Shown here: positions 1-8,424 of the stretch, piece by piece
Position numbering within the stretch: position 1 is the first letter of the stretch
How the letters are laid out: each line of letters starts with the position of its first letter
Source of the DNA: Maribacter sp. 4G9
GTDB lineage: Bacteria; Bacteroidota; Bacteroidia; Flavobacteriales; Flavobacteriaceae
NCBI RefSeq assembly: GCF_002742265.1
Contig: NZ_MDGL01000161.1
Span: forward strand, 1 to 64,000
Reading direction: 5' to 3'
DNA length: 64,000 nt
The notes under the pieces: model-generated
The model's input: the letters and a program-made list of their open reading frames with translations, nothing else
Databases searched by the model: none
What the model was told of the DNA's origin: nothing
Position numbers and translations under genes: made by a program

Positions 1-115
1 GGCACCTGTAGCCCCCGTCCCACTTTAGCCAGGCCAGATGCGACAGGCAGCTGTCCGTGTCCGGGAATTTCTCCATAAAGTCGAAAAGGGACATGCTCTT
101 GAATCTTTGCTCCAT
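1..115 (-). mobile_element. IS1595-type transposase, N-terminal fragment (cut by window edge)
   Basis: An open frame starts at an ATG on the minus strand (113-115) and runs off the left edge, giving 38 residues beginning MEQRFKSMSLFDFMEKFPD and continuing with an HLAWLKW-x-GGYRC stretch. The F..FP....C...L...KW..G..C pattern is the usual start of IS1595 (ISXO2-like) transposases, where the Cys begins a zinc-binding motif before the DDE-type catalytic domain. Only this N-terminal part is visible, so whether the element is intact cannot be judged. No terminal inverted repeat was recognised upstream. The assignment rests on a short stretch. Confidence 0.6.
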
Positions 116-442
116 GTTCTTGATGTTTGTTTCCCCGAATTTACTACTTCTATCGTTATTGATTAAGTACCTAAGTCAATAGAATTATTTATGATTTTGA
201 AATCAATGCCATTCTCTCTTTGTAAAAAGCAAGAGCATAGAAGAAAGCTTGTCAGAATTACGGGCAATTTTCCCATGTTACTTTTTGGTGATCTTTAAAG
301 TTATCTCATTTTTAAGAATTAAAACTTTCAAAATCAGAAAATTCATCCAATTAAATGATAATCATTGAAAAAATCGAAAGTGACAAAACCATCCATTTAA
401 TAATTCACTACCTTTTAACTGCTAATTCAATAATCGACCAAA
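116..442. other. Intergenic region, no gene; AT-rich, with a Fur-box-like palindrome
   Basis: This 327-base stretch separates the transposase fragment from the secreted amidohydrolase gene. It is strongly AT-rich, with no convincing open frame or RNA gene. It probably carries the end of the insertion element and the promoter of the downstream gene, but no clear TAnnTTTG box was identified. The only structured element noticed is the 13-base palindrome at 354-366, listed separately. Confidence 0.6.
354..366. promoter_or_regulatory. Palindrome AATGATAATCATT, resembling the centre of a Fur box
   Basis: The 13 bases form a perfect palindrome around position 360 and equal the central 13 positions of the classical 19-base Fur consensus GATAATGATAATCATTATC. 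The flanking three bases on each side do not match. It lies 77 bases upstream of the M20 amidohydrolase start. Fur sites in Flavobacteriaceae are poorly characterised and AT-rich palindromes arise by chance, so this is a suggestion only. Confidence 0.25.
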
Positions 443-2029
443 ATGACTAAAAAACTATGTACGTTCATCATGTGCCTTTCATGTGCCATGGTGACATTTG
501 CCCAGAAAAAGTATTCCAAGAAACAAATCGAGAAATTAAAATCGGAAGCCAATGCCTTGATCGAAACCGATAAAAAGTTGGCCCAGGTGATGGTGGACAA
601 AATTTTCAGTTTTGCCGAATTGGGCTTTCAAGAGGAAGAGTCCTCAAAGTACCTAACAGGGGTATTGCAGGAAAATGGTTTTGAAATAGAGCATTCCCTC
701 TCTGGAATACCAACCTCGTGGTTTGCCAAATGGAGCAACGGTGATGGCCCTGTGATCGCATTGGGAAGTGATGTGGACTGTATTCCAAAGGCATCGCAAT
801 ACCCTGGAGTGGCCTTTCATAAACCTATCGTGGAAGGAGCACCCGGACATGGGGAAGGTCACAATGCTGGGATACCCCTTAATATCATGTCCGCTTTGGC
901 CGTAAAGGAAATTATGGAAAAGGAGAATATTGGAGGAACCTTAATTCTTTGGCCCGGCATCGCAGAGGAACTCGTGGCCGCCAAGGCATGGTATGTTCGT
1001 GATGGTCTTTTTGACGATATAGACATGTGTATTTTCACCCATGTTGGTAATAATCTGGGAGTTTCCTACGGACCCACAAGGGGCACCGGACTCATATCAG
1101 TGGAGTATTCCTTTGATGGGGAGGCCGCACATTCCGCGGGATCGCCATGGCGGGGCAAAAGTGCCTTGGATGCCGCTGAATTGATGAATATTGCCTGGAA
1201 CTATAAAAGAGAACATTTACACCCTCTTAAACGTTCCCATTCCATTTTTACGGATGCTGGCGACCAACCCAATGTAGTGCCTTCCAAAGCGGCGATTTGG
1301 TTTTACCTTAGGGATATAAAATATGAAGGTATCATGGAAATGTACGCGTTGGCCAACGATATGGCCAAAGGAGCTGCCTTGATGACGGGTACCACCATGA
1401 CCTCCAAGGTATTGGGAACTGCATGGCCAAGACATTACAACAAGGTCATTGCGGAAACTATGTACGACAATATTACCAAGGTAGGACTTCCGGTATGGTC
1501 CGAAGCCGACCAGACCTTGGCCAAGGCCGTACAGACCGAAGTAGGTTCCGAAAAAATCGAGGGCTTACCTACAGAATTGTCCCCATTAGGTCTACCCGTT
1601 GAAGAGCCTGTTAGTGGGGGTTCCGACGATATCGGAGATATTTCCTGGAAGGTGCCTACGGTAACCATGCGTTTTCCTTCCAATATTCCCGGATTGCAGG
1701 GACACCACTGGAGCAATGCCATTGCTATGGCAACACCTATAGCACACAAAGGGGTTGTGGCCGGTGCCAAGGCCGAAGCCATGACCATATTGGATTTCTT
1801 AACGAAACCGGAACTTTTAGAGGGCGCATGGGACTATTTCAAAAATGTTCAGCAGAAGGAGACCACATATAAACCGATGATTTCGGATACGGATATGCCC
1901 CCCATCTATTTGAACACGGACAAGCAAGGTCAATTTAGGGAGGAATTGCAAAAGTATTATTACGATGAAACCAAATACGATAGCTATTTGGAGCAATTAG
2001 GGGTCGAATATCCCACTGTAAAGGAATAA
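443..2029 (+). CDS. Secreted M20-family amidohydrolase (AbgB-like metallopeptidase)
   Basis: This 528-residue protein has a cleavable signal peptide (about residues 1-20, ending TFAQ) and resembles AbgB (p-aminobenzoyl-glutamate hydrolase subunit B) and related M20 amidohydrolases. M20 enzymes use two metal ions to hydrolyse amide or N-acyl bonds. Visible metal-site motifs are GHGEGHNAG (135-143), the Glu pair at 175-176 and His200; AHSAGSPWRGKSALDA around 230 marks the lid/dimerisation domain. The signal peptide puts it in the periplasm or outside, unlike cytoplasmic AbgB, so the substrate is probably an extracellular acylated amino acid or peptide, but it is not known. A 13-bp hairpin follows the stop codon. 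Family confident, substrate not. Confidence 0.85.
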   Translation: MTKKLCTFIMCLSCAMVTFAQKKYSKKQIEKLKSEANALIETDKKLAQVMVDKIFSFAELGFQEEESSKYLTGVLQENGFEIEHSLSGIPTSWFAKWSNGDGPVIALGSDVDCIPKASQYPGVAFHKPIVEGAPGHGEGHNAGIPLNIMSALAVKEIMEKENIGGTLILWPGIAEELVAAKAWYVRDGLFDDIDMCIFTHVGNNLGVSYGPTRGTGLISVEYSFDGEAAHSAGSPWRGKSALDAAELMNIAWNYKREHLHPLKRSHSIFTDAGDQPNVVPSKAAIWFYLRDIKYEGIMEMYALANDMAKGAALMTGTTMTSKVLGTAWPRHYNKVIAETMYDNITKVGLPVWSEADQTLAKAVQTEVGSEKIEGLPTELSPLGLPVEEPVSGGSDDIGDISWKVPTVTMRFPSNIPGLQGHHWSNAIAMATPIAHKGVVAGAKAEAMTILDFLTKPELLEGAWDYFKNVQQKETTYKPMISDTDMPPIYLNTDKQGQFREELQKYYYDETKYDSYLEQLGVEYPTVKE

Positions 2030-2050
2030 GGAATTATAATTAAAATTTTT

Positions 2051-2085
2051 AAAACATCGGTCTGTAATTTAGACCGATGTTTTAT
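2051..2085. terminator. Hairpin terminator after the M20 amidohydrolase gene
   Basis: A perfect 13-bp stem (AAAACATCGGTCT, 2051-2063, with AGACCGATGTTTT, 2071-2083) encloses a 7-base loop 22 bases after the stop codon. The A and T runs at its feet suit an intrinsic terminator. It also lies just upstream of the HxlR gene, so a regulatory role cannot be excluded. Confidence 0.75.
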
Positions 2086-2131
2086 ATTTGGGGCATATCA
2101 AAGAATTGCCTATTTCTTAAATTTTAAAGTT

Positions 2132-2500
2132 TTGAACAAATCACCAGATAGTTGTCCCGTTACCTTGTGTATGGAGGAAATAGGTAGTAAATGGAAACCG
2201 ATACTACTCTTTAAGGTCTCACAGGGCATCAACCGTTTTTCCATACTCCTAAAAAGCATAGAAGGTATTAACAAACAAATGTTGAGCAAGCAATTAAAGG
2301 AATTGGAAAGGTCCCAAATACTCGAACGCAAAACGTTCGCTGAAATTCCACCGCGTGTTGAATATTCCATAACGGCAAAGGGCAAATCCTTAATGCCCGT
2401 TGTACAAGCTATGAAAAAGTGGGGGCAAAATCCGGCGGAGAAACCCACGGTTAAAAAACCCGAAAGTAAGGGAGATCAACAGTTGCCCTTGTTCGGCTAG
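2132..2500 (+). CDS. HxlR-family winged-helix transcriptional regulator
   Basis: A 122-residue protein matching the HxlR (MarR-like) family: a Cys near the N-terminus (SCPV, residues 7-10), the start helix IGSKWKPILLF, the recognition segment INKQMLSKQLKELE and the wing YSITAKGKSLMPVV. HxlR proteins bind DNA as dimers and often sense thiol-reactive or oxidising compounds through the N-terminal Cys. The start is read as TTG at 2132, since no in-frame ATG lies upstream and the first internal Met (12) would remove the conserved Cys. Its stop codon overlaps that of the convergent methylase gene in CTAG. The target genes are not evident. Confidence 0.85.
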   Translation: MNKSPDSCPVTLCMEEIGSKWKPILLFKVSQGINRFSILLKSIEGINKQMLSKQLKELERSQILERKTFAEIPPRVEYSITAKGKSLMPVVQAMKKWGQNPAEKPTVKKPESKGDQQLPLFG

Positions 2501-3717
2501 GCCTTGGGTTCATTTTGCAATAGGGCCATATAAAAGCCGTCAAATCCGCTTTTTGAAGCGTATATTTTCTTTTCGGTAACCATCGTGAATTTGCTTCCTT
2601 CTTCAGATGCTAAAAAGGATTTTATTTGATCTTTATTTTCTTGAGGCAGTATAGAACAAGTGGCATAGACCATTTTCCCACCTGGTTTAACCATCTTACT
2701 ATAACTTCTAAGGATTTCCTGCTGGGTTTTGGTGATTTTATCCAAAAAGTCTGGCTGTAGTTTCCATTTGGTATCCGGGTTTCTACGGATAACCCCAAGC
2801 CCGGTGCAGGGGGCATCGATTAGAACCCTGTCCGCACTATCGTATAATTTCTTGAACACCTTGGTCGATGTTATCTCCCTTAGTTCAATATTATGCGCCC
2901 CGTTTCTTCTGGCGCGTCTTTTTAGTTCCTTTAATTTGCTTCCATAGATATCCATGGAGATAAGCTGGCCCTTGTTTTCCATTAAAGCGGCCAAATGAAG
3001 CGACTTGCCGCCTGCACCGGCGCAGGTGTCTACCACACGCTGACCAGGTTTCACATCCAAAAGTTCCGCTACCAATTGGGAGGAGGCATCCTGAACCTCA
3101 AAAAGTCCGTCCTTAAAGCTTTGGGTAACAAATACATTGGCCCGCTCGGGGAGTCTAAGAGCCAATGGATATCCTTTAATGGGTTCGGTAACGATACCTT
3201 CATCCAAAAGGGCTTTTCGAAGCTTTTCCTTGGTGGTTTTCAAGGTGTTCGTTCTTAGGATGACATCGGCAGGTTCATTGAGTTTGGCAATCTCCGCGGT
3301 CCATAACTTTTCGCCCAAGGCTTTTTCACAAAGGGTATCCATCCAATCTGGAATGGCTTCCCTATATTTTCTAATCTTGGATAACTCGTCAAAACGTCCC
3401 TTGATGCGTCTTTCCGGGGTGGGTTCAATTTGTTTCCAATCCGGCAGTTTAATTCCGCTCAGTACGGCCCAAACCGCCCACATTCGGAATAAATCGGGCC
3501 GACTAAAAGGGGCCTTTACTTCAGCAATTTCGGCATATAACCTTTTGTAACGAACCATTTCATAAGTGGTTTCGGCAATAAAACCGCGATCACGTGATCC
3601 CCAACGCTTGTCAAACTTTAGGACCTTTTGTACGACCTTGTCCGCATATTCACCTTCATTGAAAATCAAGTTCAAAGCATCAATCACCGCGAATACCAAG
3701 TTTCTATGCAACTTCAT
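2497..3717 (-). CDS. rsmB: RsmB-family 16S rRNA (cytosine-C5)-methyltransferase
   Basis: This 406-residue protein is an m5C RNA methyltransferase that transfers a methyl group from S-adenosylmethionine to a cytosine. It shows the SAM-binding motif DTCAGAGGKSLH (230-241), the PC motif DAPCTG (301-306, Cys304) and the catalytic TC motif YATCS (351-355, Cys354). The N-terminal ~140 residues resemble the NusB-like RNA-binding domain of RsmB (target C967 of 16S rRNA), although other RsmB/NOP family members differ in target. A minus-strand TACCTTTG (3743-3736), a Bacteroidota -7 box, lies about 20 bases upstream and supports the ATG at 3717. It is convergent with the HxlR gene. Confidence 0.85.
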   Translation of the reverse strand: MKLHRNLVFAVIDALNLIFNEGEYADKVVQKVLKFDKRWGSRDRGFIAETTYEMVRYKRLYAEIAEVKAPFSRPDLFRMWAVWAVLSGIKLPDWKQIEPTPERRIKGRFDELSKIRKYREAIPDWMDTLCEKALGEKLWTAEIAKLNEPADVILRTNTLKTTKEKLRKALLDEGIVTEPIKGYPLALRLPERANVFVTQSFKDGLFEVQDASSQLVAELLDVKPGQRVVDTCAGAGGKSLHLAALMENKGQLISMDIYGSKLKELKRRARRNGAHNIELREITSTKVFKKLYDSADRVLIDAPCTGLGVIRRNPDTKWKLQPDFLDKITKTQQEILRSYSKMVKPGGKMVYATCSILPQENKDQIKSFLASEEGSKFTMVTEKKIYASKSGFDGFYMALLQNEPKA

Positions 3718-3788
3718 GAGAAAAAATTAAGGCTGCAAAGGTATTGTTTTAGAGTGGATTCCATTTATTTTTGAGAAACTTTGTACGT

Positions 3789-4826
3789 ATGCGCCCATTA
3801 TCATCTTTTTTATTCTTCCTTATAATTTTAGCTTCTTGTTCCAATAAAAATGAATTCAGGAAATTCTCAACAGTGGAAGTGGAGGATGTTCTTGTGGATT
3901 CCGTGAGTATTAGGGCCATTGAATTTTTGGATCAGAATACGCTGGCTTTTGCAGGTAGTAACGGCATGTATGGGACAGTGGATGTTCCATCCGGTAGGAT
4001 TCGTACCAATATTATGATGTTTGACAGTTTAACCCCTTCCTTTAGGGCCGCAGGACATACGGCCACGGATTTTTTCATGCTCTCCATTGGAAGTCCGGCC
4101 TTGTTATATAAAACGGGGGAAAGTGGGAAAATGGAATTGGTATATACCGAAGTAGGTGAAACTGTTTTTTATGATGCCATGATGTTTTGGAACGACCGGG
4201 AAGGTTTGGCGGTGGGGGATACCGTAGACGGGTGTATGAGTATTATTATAACCAGGGATGGCGGACAGACTTGGAACAAGATTCCCTGTTCCCAACTTCC
4301 GGAGGGTATCGATGGAGAAGGTGCCTTTGCCGCGAGTAATACCAACATTGAAGTTATAGGGGAGCAGGCTTGGATAGCAACAACCACTGGTAAAATCTAT
4401 CATACAATGGACAAAGGAAAAACATGGGAATCCACTGCTACCCCAATGAAAAATGATGTGGACACCCAAGGTATTTACTCCATTGATTTTGATGATGAAA
4501 ATTTGGGAATAGCGATTGGTGGTGATTACACCCAACCCGAAGTAAATAGAGGAAATAAAATGAAAACTTTGGATGGTGGGGCCACTTGGAGCCTAATAGC
4601 AGATGGCCAGAATCCCGGGTATAAAAGTTGTATCCAATTTGTTCCAAATTCTGATGGAATGGGTATTATTGCTATTGGATTTACCGGTATTTCCTACTCG
4701 CCGGACGGGGGTGACCATTGGCGCCAACTAGGTGATGAGGGGTTTTACACTTTTCGTTTTTTAAATGATAGTACGGCCTACGCTGCGGGTAAAAATCGCA
4801 TTTCCAAACTAACTTTTAAGAACTAA
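3789..4826 (+). CDS. Lipoprotein with Asp-box (BNR/YCF48-like) repeats
   Basis: A 345-residue protein with a lipoprotein signal ending in LASC (Cys17), followed by a beta-propeller-like region. At least four Asp-box motifs (S/T-x-D-x-G-x-x-W) are visible: TRDGGQTW, TMDKGKTW, TLDGGATW and SPDGGDHW. These occur in sialidase-type and YCF48-type propellers and mark a fold rather than an activity; no sialidase catalytic Arg triad or FRIP motif was seen. The ATG at 3789 is preferred over an upstream TTG (3771) because it gives a clean signal. Flavobacteria often label such proteins oxidoreductase, which the sequence does not support. It probably sits on a membrane facing the periplasm or exterior; role unknown. 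Confidence 0.7.
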   Translation: MRPLSSFLFFLIILASCSNKNEFRKFSTVEVEDVLVDSVSIRAIEFLDQNTLAFAGSNGMYGTVDVPSGRIRTNIMMFDSLTPSFRAAGHTATDFFMLSIGSPALLYKTGESGKMELVYTEVGETVFYDAMMFWNDREGLAVGDTVDGCMSIIITRDGGQTWNKIPCSQLPEGIDGEGAFAASNTNIEVIGEQAWIATTTGKIYHTMDKGKTWESTATPMKNDVDTQGIYSIDFDDENLGIAIGGDYTQPEVNRGNKMKTLDGGATWSLIADGQNPGYKSCIQFVPNSDGMGIIAIGFTGISYSPDGGDHWRQLGDEGFYTFRFLNDSTAYAAGKNRISKLTFKN

Positions 4827-4830
4827 AAAA

Positions 4831-4854
4831 AGGAGCTATATAGCTCCTCTTTTT
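4831..4854. terminator. Bidirectional terminator between convergent genes
   Basis: AGGAGCT (4831-4837) and AGCTCCT (4842-4848) pair around a 4-base ATAT loop, with an A run on the left and CTTTTT on the right. It follows the Asp-box lipoprotein gene and precedes, from the other side, the end of the sigma-factor operon, so it can stop both transcripts. Confidence 0.85.
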
Positions 4855-4875
4855 AAGTCATTTTTTAGGCATCAA

Positions 4876-5310
4876 TTAGCGACCTCCCTTATTTTGACGG
4901 TACTGTTTGATCAACTGCCGTTTAAAATCCTCTTCTGAGCGCATCAATACCAAGGTCTTTTTCGCAGATATTACTTTACTTATCTCATTAAGGAAATTCT
5001 TTTCAAGTTCTTCTTCCTCTTCCTCTATTTTAAGATAGACGGACAAGAGATTTTGTGCTTCTTGCTCGTTTAGACTTCCTACGTCCTTTAATTTGCTTTT
5101 GATTTCGACCCATTGTCTATGTCTTAGTTCTTGCCTTTCTTTTTCGTACTCATTGTAAACGGGCCAAAAATCCTGTGCTTCCTCACTGCTAAGTTCAAGG
5201 TGCTCTGTTAAATAAGCTACCTTGAGAGCCTTAATCTTTTCCCTCGATTTGTCTTGGGCAAAAGTTACTGTCGTAAACAATATCAATACGGCTATGAGTA
5301 GTCTATTCAT
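4876..5310 (-). CDS. Spy/CpxP-like periplasmic protein of an ECF sigma locus
   Basis: A 144-residue protein with a signal peptide (MNRLLIAV... ending TFAQ) and an almost entirely helical, charged body, including a run of Glu (EEEEEELEKN around 96-105). Flavobacterial homologues are labelled sensor of ECF-type sigma factor and resemble Spy/CpxP helical periplasmic proteins with chaperone-like or envelope-stress roles. It is the third gene of a sigma factor, membrane protein, periplasmic protein operon and overlaps the preceding gene by 8 bases. A role in sensing or relieving envelope stress is inferred from the context; the signal is unknown. Confidence 0.7.
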   Translation of the reverse strand: MNRLLIAVLILFTTVTFAQDKSREKIKALKVAYLTEHLELSSEEAQDFWPVYNEYEKERQELRHRQWVEIKSKLKDVGSLNEQEAQNLLSVYLKIEEEEEELEKNFLNEISKVISAKKTLVLMRSEEDFKRQLIKQYRQNKGGR

Positions 5311-5824
5311 TGTCTTCTAAATTTAGTTCTTCAAAATTCTCTACATTCTCATTGAGATAATCCAGAAGGTTTTCCTCGGTCATCTCAGGTTTTACAAAAT
5401 CATTGATTTCGTATCCGTCAATGGGCAAAACCTCGGCAATCTCGTCACTGGACAAGTCTATTTCAGTATCATTAAAATAGGCTTCAATTTCAGAATTGGC
5501 CAAATCCGTAAAACTCAAGGTATCGTCATTGTTCCAATTAATGCCAACGGCCAAAACCAAAAGGGCTGCAATCGAGGCGGCTATAACCAAAAACTTCTTA
5601 AAAGGATACAATGGGATAACTTTGGGAGACGATTTATCTTCTTCTACCATGGCCATCAATTGTGTCTGCAATTGCTCAAAATAAGAATCCGGAACACTGA
5701 AACCGTCGTTTTTAGGAATAGGTGATTCCTCCTTAAAGATTCTATCTTTAAGTTTGTCCTCAAAGCTATTAAAATAGCCTTTTGGGATATGGAACGGATT
5801 TTTATCTGAATTCTTCCTTTTCAT
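5303..5824 (-). CDS. Single-pass membrane protein, probable anti-sigma factor
   Basis: A 173-residue protein with a ~76-residue N-terminal cytoplasmic part, one membrane segment (about 77-95, FLVIAASIAALLVLAVGI) and an acidic C-terminal part outside. The N-terminal half has two copies of an F-x-(I/V)-P-x-(G/S)-YF-x-x-(F/L) motif (FHIPKGYFNSF, FSVPDSYFEQL), seen in Bacteroidota membrane proteins encoded beside ECF sigma factors. There is no HxxxCxxC zinc anti-sigma motif. The gene starts 33 bases after the sigma-factor stop and overlaps the periplasmic-protein gene. Control of the sigma factor is inferred from position and topology. Confidence 0.65.
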   Translation of the reverse strand: MKRKNSDKNPFHIPKGYFNSFEDKLKDRIFKEESPIPKNDGFSVPDSYFEQLQTQLMAMVEEDKSSPKVIPLYPFKKFLVIAASIAALLVLAVGINWNNDDTLSFTDLANSEIEAYFNDTEIDLSSDEIAEVLPIDGYEINDFVKPEMTEENLLDYLNENVENFEELNLEDNE

Positions 5825-5857
5825 CGTATTACTATGACTCCCAATTGTTTAAATGGT

Positions 5858-6400
5858 TTAATCTTCTTTGAGAAAACTTTCAATCTTTTTTACAGCCAAA
5901 TGGTAGGAAGCTTTAAGTCCGCCCACCGATGTATCCAAGATTTCCGATATTTCTGCATACTTTAATTCTTCAAAATACTTCATATTGAAAATCAGTTTCT
6001 GTTTTTCTGGTAAGGTAGCAATGGCCTTTTGTAACTTTAACTGTATCTCGTCCCCTTCAAAATAAACATCGGACTGCAAGTTTTGTACCATGCGTTCTTG
6101 ATACTCCCCATCCGTAACCCCCAGTTTGAGACTTTTTTGTTTTAGAAAACTTAGGGCTTCATTGGTCGCTATTCTGAACATCCAGGAAAACAACTTACTC
6201 TCGCCTTTAAATCCGTCAATATTGCGATATACCTTAATGAAGGTATTTTGCAACACATCGTCGGCATCATCATGGTTTAAGACTATTCTTCGGATGTGCC
6301 AATATAAACGCTCCTTGTAGTTGCTTACAAGCGTTTCAAAGGCGGTGGACTGCGTCTCCTTTGCCTTTAATTCCTTTATTAAGGTTTCTTCTGCAATCAA
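5858..6400 (-). CDS. ECF-type RNA polymerase sigma factor
   Basis: A 180-residue sigma-70-family protein with region 2 at about 24-90 (DADDVLQNTFIKVYRNID and LFSWMFRIATNEALSFL, the -10-binding and melting segments) and region 4 at about 120-175 (LPEKQKLIFNMKYFEELKYAEIAEIL-like helix-turn-helix). No anti-sigma or extra domain is attached. The reading starts at TTG (6398-6400); an in-frame stop lies ten codons upstream with no ATG between, so the start is TTG or the ATT at 6404-6406. It heads the three-gene operon running down to 4876. The regulon cannot be read from the window. Confidence 0.85.
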   Translation of the reverse strand: MIAEETLIKELKAKETQSTAFETLVSNYKERLYWHIRRIVLNHDDADDVLQNTFIKVYRNIDGFKGESKLFSWMFRIATNEALSFLKQKSLKLGVTDGEYQERMVQNLQSDVYFEGDEIQLKLQKAIATLPEKQKLIFNMKYFEELKYAEISEILDTSVGGLKASYHLAVKKIESFLKED

Positions 6401-6454
6401 CCGAATTTGTTTTGTTTGGTAATTGGACTACTAATTTATGAAAAGGTTTAGTTT

Positions 6455-6495
6455 GTTAGGAGTTAGGAGTTAGGGGTTAGGAGTTAGGGGTTAAG
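6455..6495. repeat. Tandem heptamer repeat GTTAGG(A/G), about 5.9 copies
   Basis: Five consecutive 7-base units (GTTAGGA, GTTAGGA, GTTAGGG, GTTAGGA, GTTAGGG) plus a partial GTTAAG lie about 55 bases upstream of the sigma-factor start and read G-rich on the plus strand. The unit contains the telomere-like string TTAGGG. Such repeats can expand or contract by slippage. They lie in the leader or promoter region of the divergent-side sigma gene, so copy number could affect its expression. Confidence 0.8.
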
Positions 6496-6560
6496 TGAAA
6501 TAGAGAAATAGTGGGATAGTGTTTAATTGAAAAATGAAAAGTTAAAAATGTAGATTTTAC

Positions 6561-6581
6561 CAACACCCAACACCCAACACC
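6561..6581. repeat. Tandem heptamer CAACACC, three copies
   Basis: Three perfect adjacent 7-base units lie 17-37 bases beyond the stop codon of the ABC exporter gene and are followed by a further CCAC. Together with the GTTAGG(A/G) array 70 bases away they make this intergenic region low-complexity with opposite strand bias. No open frame or terminator hairpin is evident here. Confidence 0.75.
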
Positions 6582-6597
6582 CCACAATTAACAGCCA

Positions 6598-8424
6598 TTA
6601 ACCCAGCGACTGCATTTCGACCAACTTATTATACGTCCCTTTTTTGCTTAATAACTGCTCATGGGTACCTTGCTCCACGATTTCTCCTTTGTTCAATACC
6701 ACAATAGTGTTAGCATTCTGGATGGTTGAAAGTCGGTGTGCGATTACAATGGAAGTTCTGTTCTTCATCATTTTTTCCAAAGCGTCCTGTACCAAGCGTT
6801 CGCTCTCGGTATCCAAGGCGGATGTTGCCTCGTCCAAAATCATAATGGGCGGATTCTTCAATACGGCCCTGGCAATGGAAAGGCGTTGCTTTTGTCCACC
6901 ACTCAATTTGTTACCACTGTCACCAATGTTTGTTTCGTATCCTTGGGGCAATTCCATGATAAAATCGTGGGCATTGGCGATTTTAGCCGCTTCCATAATT
7001 TCTTCCTCCGATGCATTTTCCTTTCCCAAGCCAATGTTATTTTTCACCGTATCATTAAATAGAATGGAATCTTGTGTAACGAGTCCCATCAACCCCCTCA
7101 ACGATTTTTTGGACAAGTCCTTTATGTTGATGCCATCGATGGTAATATCCCCTTCGTTTACATCATAAAACCTGGTCACTAAATTGGCAATGGTACTTTT
7201 CCCACTTCCGGATTGTCCCACTAGGGCGACCGTGGAACCTTTGGGTACGGTAAGGTCAAAATTCTTCAATATATATTCGTCTTCGTATTTGAAGGATATA
7301 TTTTTTAGTTCGATTTCTTGATTAAAATCGGTCTTAACAACCGGGTTTTCTATTTCAGAAATTGGATTCTCGGTTTCCAAAATTTCCAAGACACGCTCAG
7401 CTGCGGCATTACCTTTTTTGACGCCATAGGAAGCTTTGCTAATGGCTTTTGCTGGAGTAAGAATTTGATATGCAAGCCCCATATACGTAATAAACAGCTC
7501 TGGCTGCAATGATTGCTCAACTAATACCATCTGTCCGCCATACCAAAGTATTACCCCTATAGCGGCAATTCCAAAAAATTCACTGGTAGGAGAGGCCAAG
7601 TTTTGTCTGTTTAATAGGCTATTGGAAAAGGTGTAAAATCTTTTGGTGGAATTCTTGAATATAGAAATAAAACGAGTTTCGGCATTAAAGGCCTTTATGA
7701 CACGTAAACCTCCAAGAGTTTCCTCTAATATTGAAAGAAATTGCCCTTGCTCCTTTTGGACCTTATCTGATTTTCGTTTTAAGGATTTACCAATTAATGA
7801 AATTAAAAAGCCCGAAAGCGGTAGGAATATAAAAACAAAAAGGGTCAGTTTTGGACTTATTGAGACCATTGCCAAGATTGTAAAAAGAATCGTTAGAGGT
7901 TCCCGAACGATTAGCTCCAATATGGACAAAAAGGAATGTTGAATTTCGAGTACATCCGTGGTAATTCTTGCTATAGTATCTCCTTTTCGCTTTTCCGAGT
8001 AATATGAAATGGGAAGTTCCACGGTCTTTTTATAAAGAGCATTTCTTAAATCCTTTAAGACTCCGTTTCGCAGAAAAGTTATGAAGTACATGGCCAGGTA
8101 TCCAAAAACGTTTTTTAAGAAAAACATGGTAATCACCAAAACGACCATTAACATTAGTGCATTACCTTCACCGGCATCCTCACTTCTTAGTGTCACAAAG
8201 TAATTAAGATACTCCATTAGGTAATCCTTTGCTTGTGAAAATCCTTTCCAAATTGGTTTTTGGTAAACCGGTTCTGTTTGTTTAAAAAGAACGGCTAGCA
8301 TTGGAAACAAAGAAATCATTGCCAATGTTGAAAAAAGCGCATAAAAGATATTCGAAAAAATGTTAAAATAAGCAAATAGTCTATAGGGCCTCGCAAAGCG
8401 AAGAATCTTTTTAAAATAATCCAT
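6598..8424 (-). CDS. MsbA-like ABC exporter (membrane and ATPase domains fused)
   Basis: A 608-residue half-transporter: six membrane helices within about residues 18-330, then an ATPase domain with Walker A GQSGSGKST (403-411), ABC signature LSGGQ (507-511) and Walker B IMILDEATSAL (527-537). It would work as a homodimer in the inner membrane. This architecture matches lipid/multidrug exporters such as MsbA, which flips lipid A-core, but substrate cannot be told from sequence. Its ATG overlaps the stop of the upstream phosphohexose mutase by one base (TAATG), so the two are translationally coupled. The CAACACC repeats follow its stop. Confidence 0.85.
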   Translation of the reverse strand: MDYFKKILRFARPYRLFAYFNIFSNIFYALFSTLAMISLFPMLAVLFKQTEPVYQKPIWKGFSQAKDYLMEYLNYFVTLRSEDAGEGNALMLMVVLVITMFFLKNVFGYLAMYFITFLRNGVLKDLRNALYKKTVELPISYYSEKRKGDTIARITTDVLEIQHSFLSILELIVREPLTILFTILAMVSISPKLTLFVFIFLPLSGFLISLIGKSLKRKSDKVQKEQGQFLSILEETLGGLRVIKAFNAETRFISIFKNSTKRFYTFSNSLLNRQNLASPTSEFFGIAAIGVILWYGGQMVLVEQSLQPELFITYMGLAYQILTPAKAISKASYGVKKGNAAAERVLEILETENPISEIENPVVKTDFNQEIELKNISFKYEDEYILKNFDLTVPKGSTVALVGQSGSGKSTIANLVTRFYDVNEGDITIDGINIKDLSKKSLRGLMGLVTQDSILFNDTVKNNIGLGKENASEEEIMEAAKIANAHDFIMELPQGYETNIGDSGNKLSGGQKQRLSIARAVLKNPPIMILDEATSALDTESERLVQDALEKMMKNRTSIVIAHRLSTIQNANTIVVLNKGEIVEQGTHEQLLSKKGTYNKLVEMQSLG

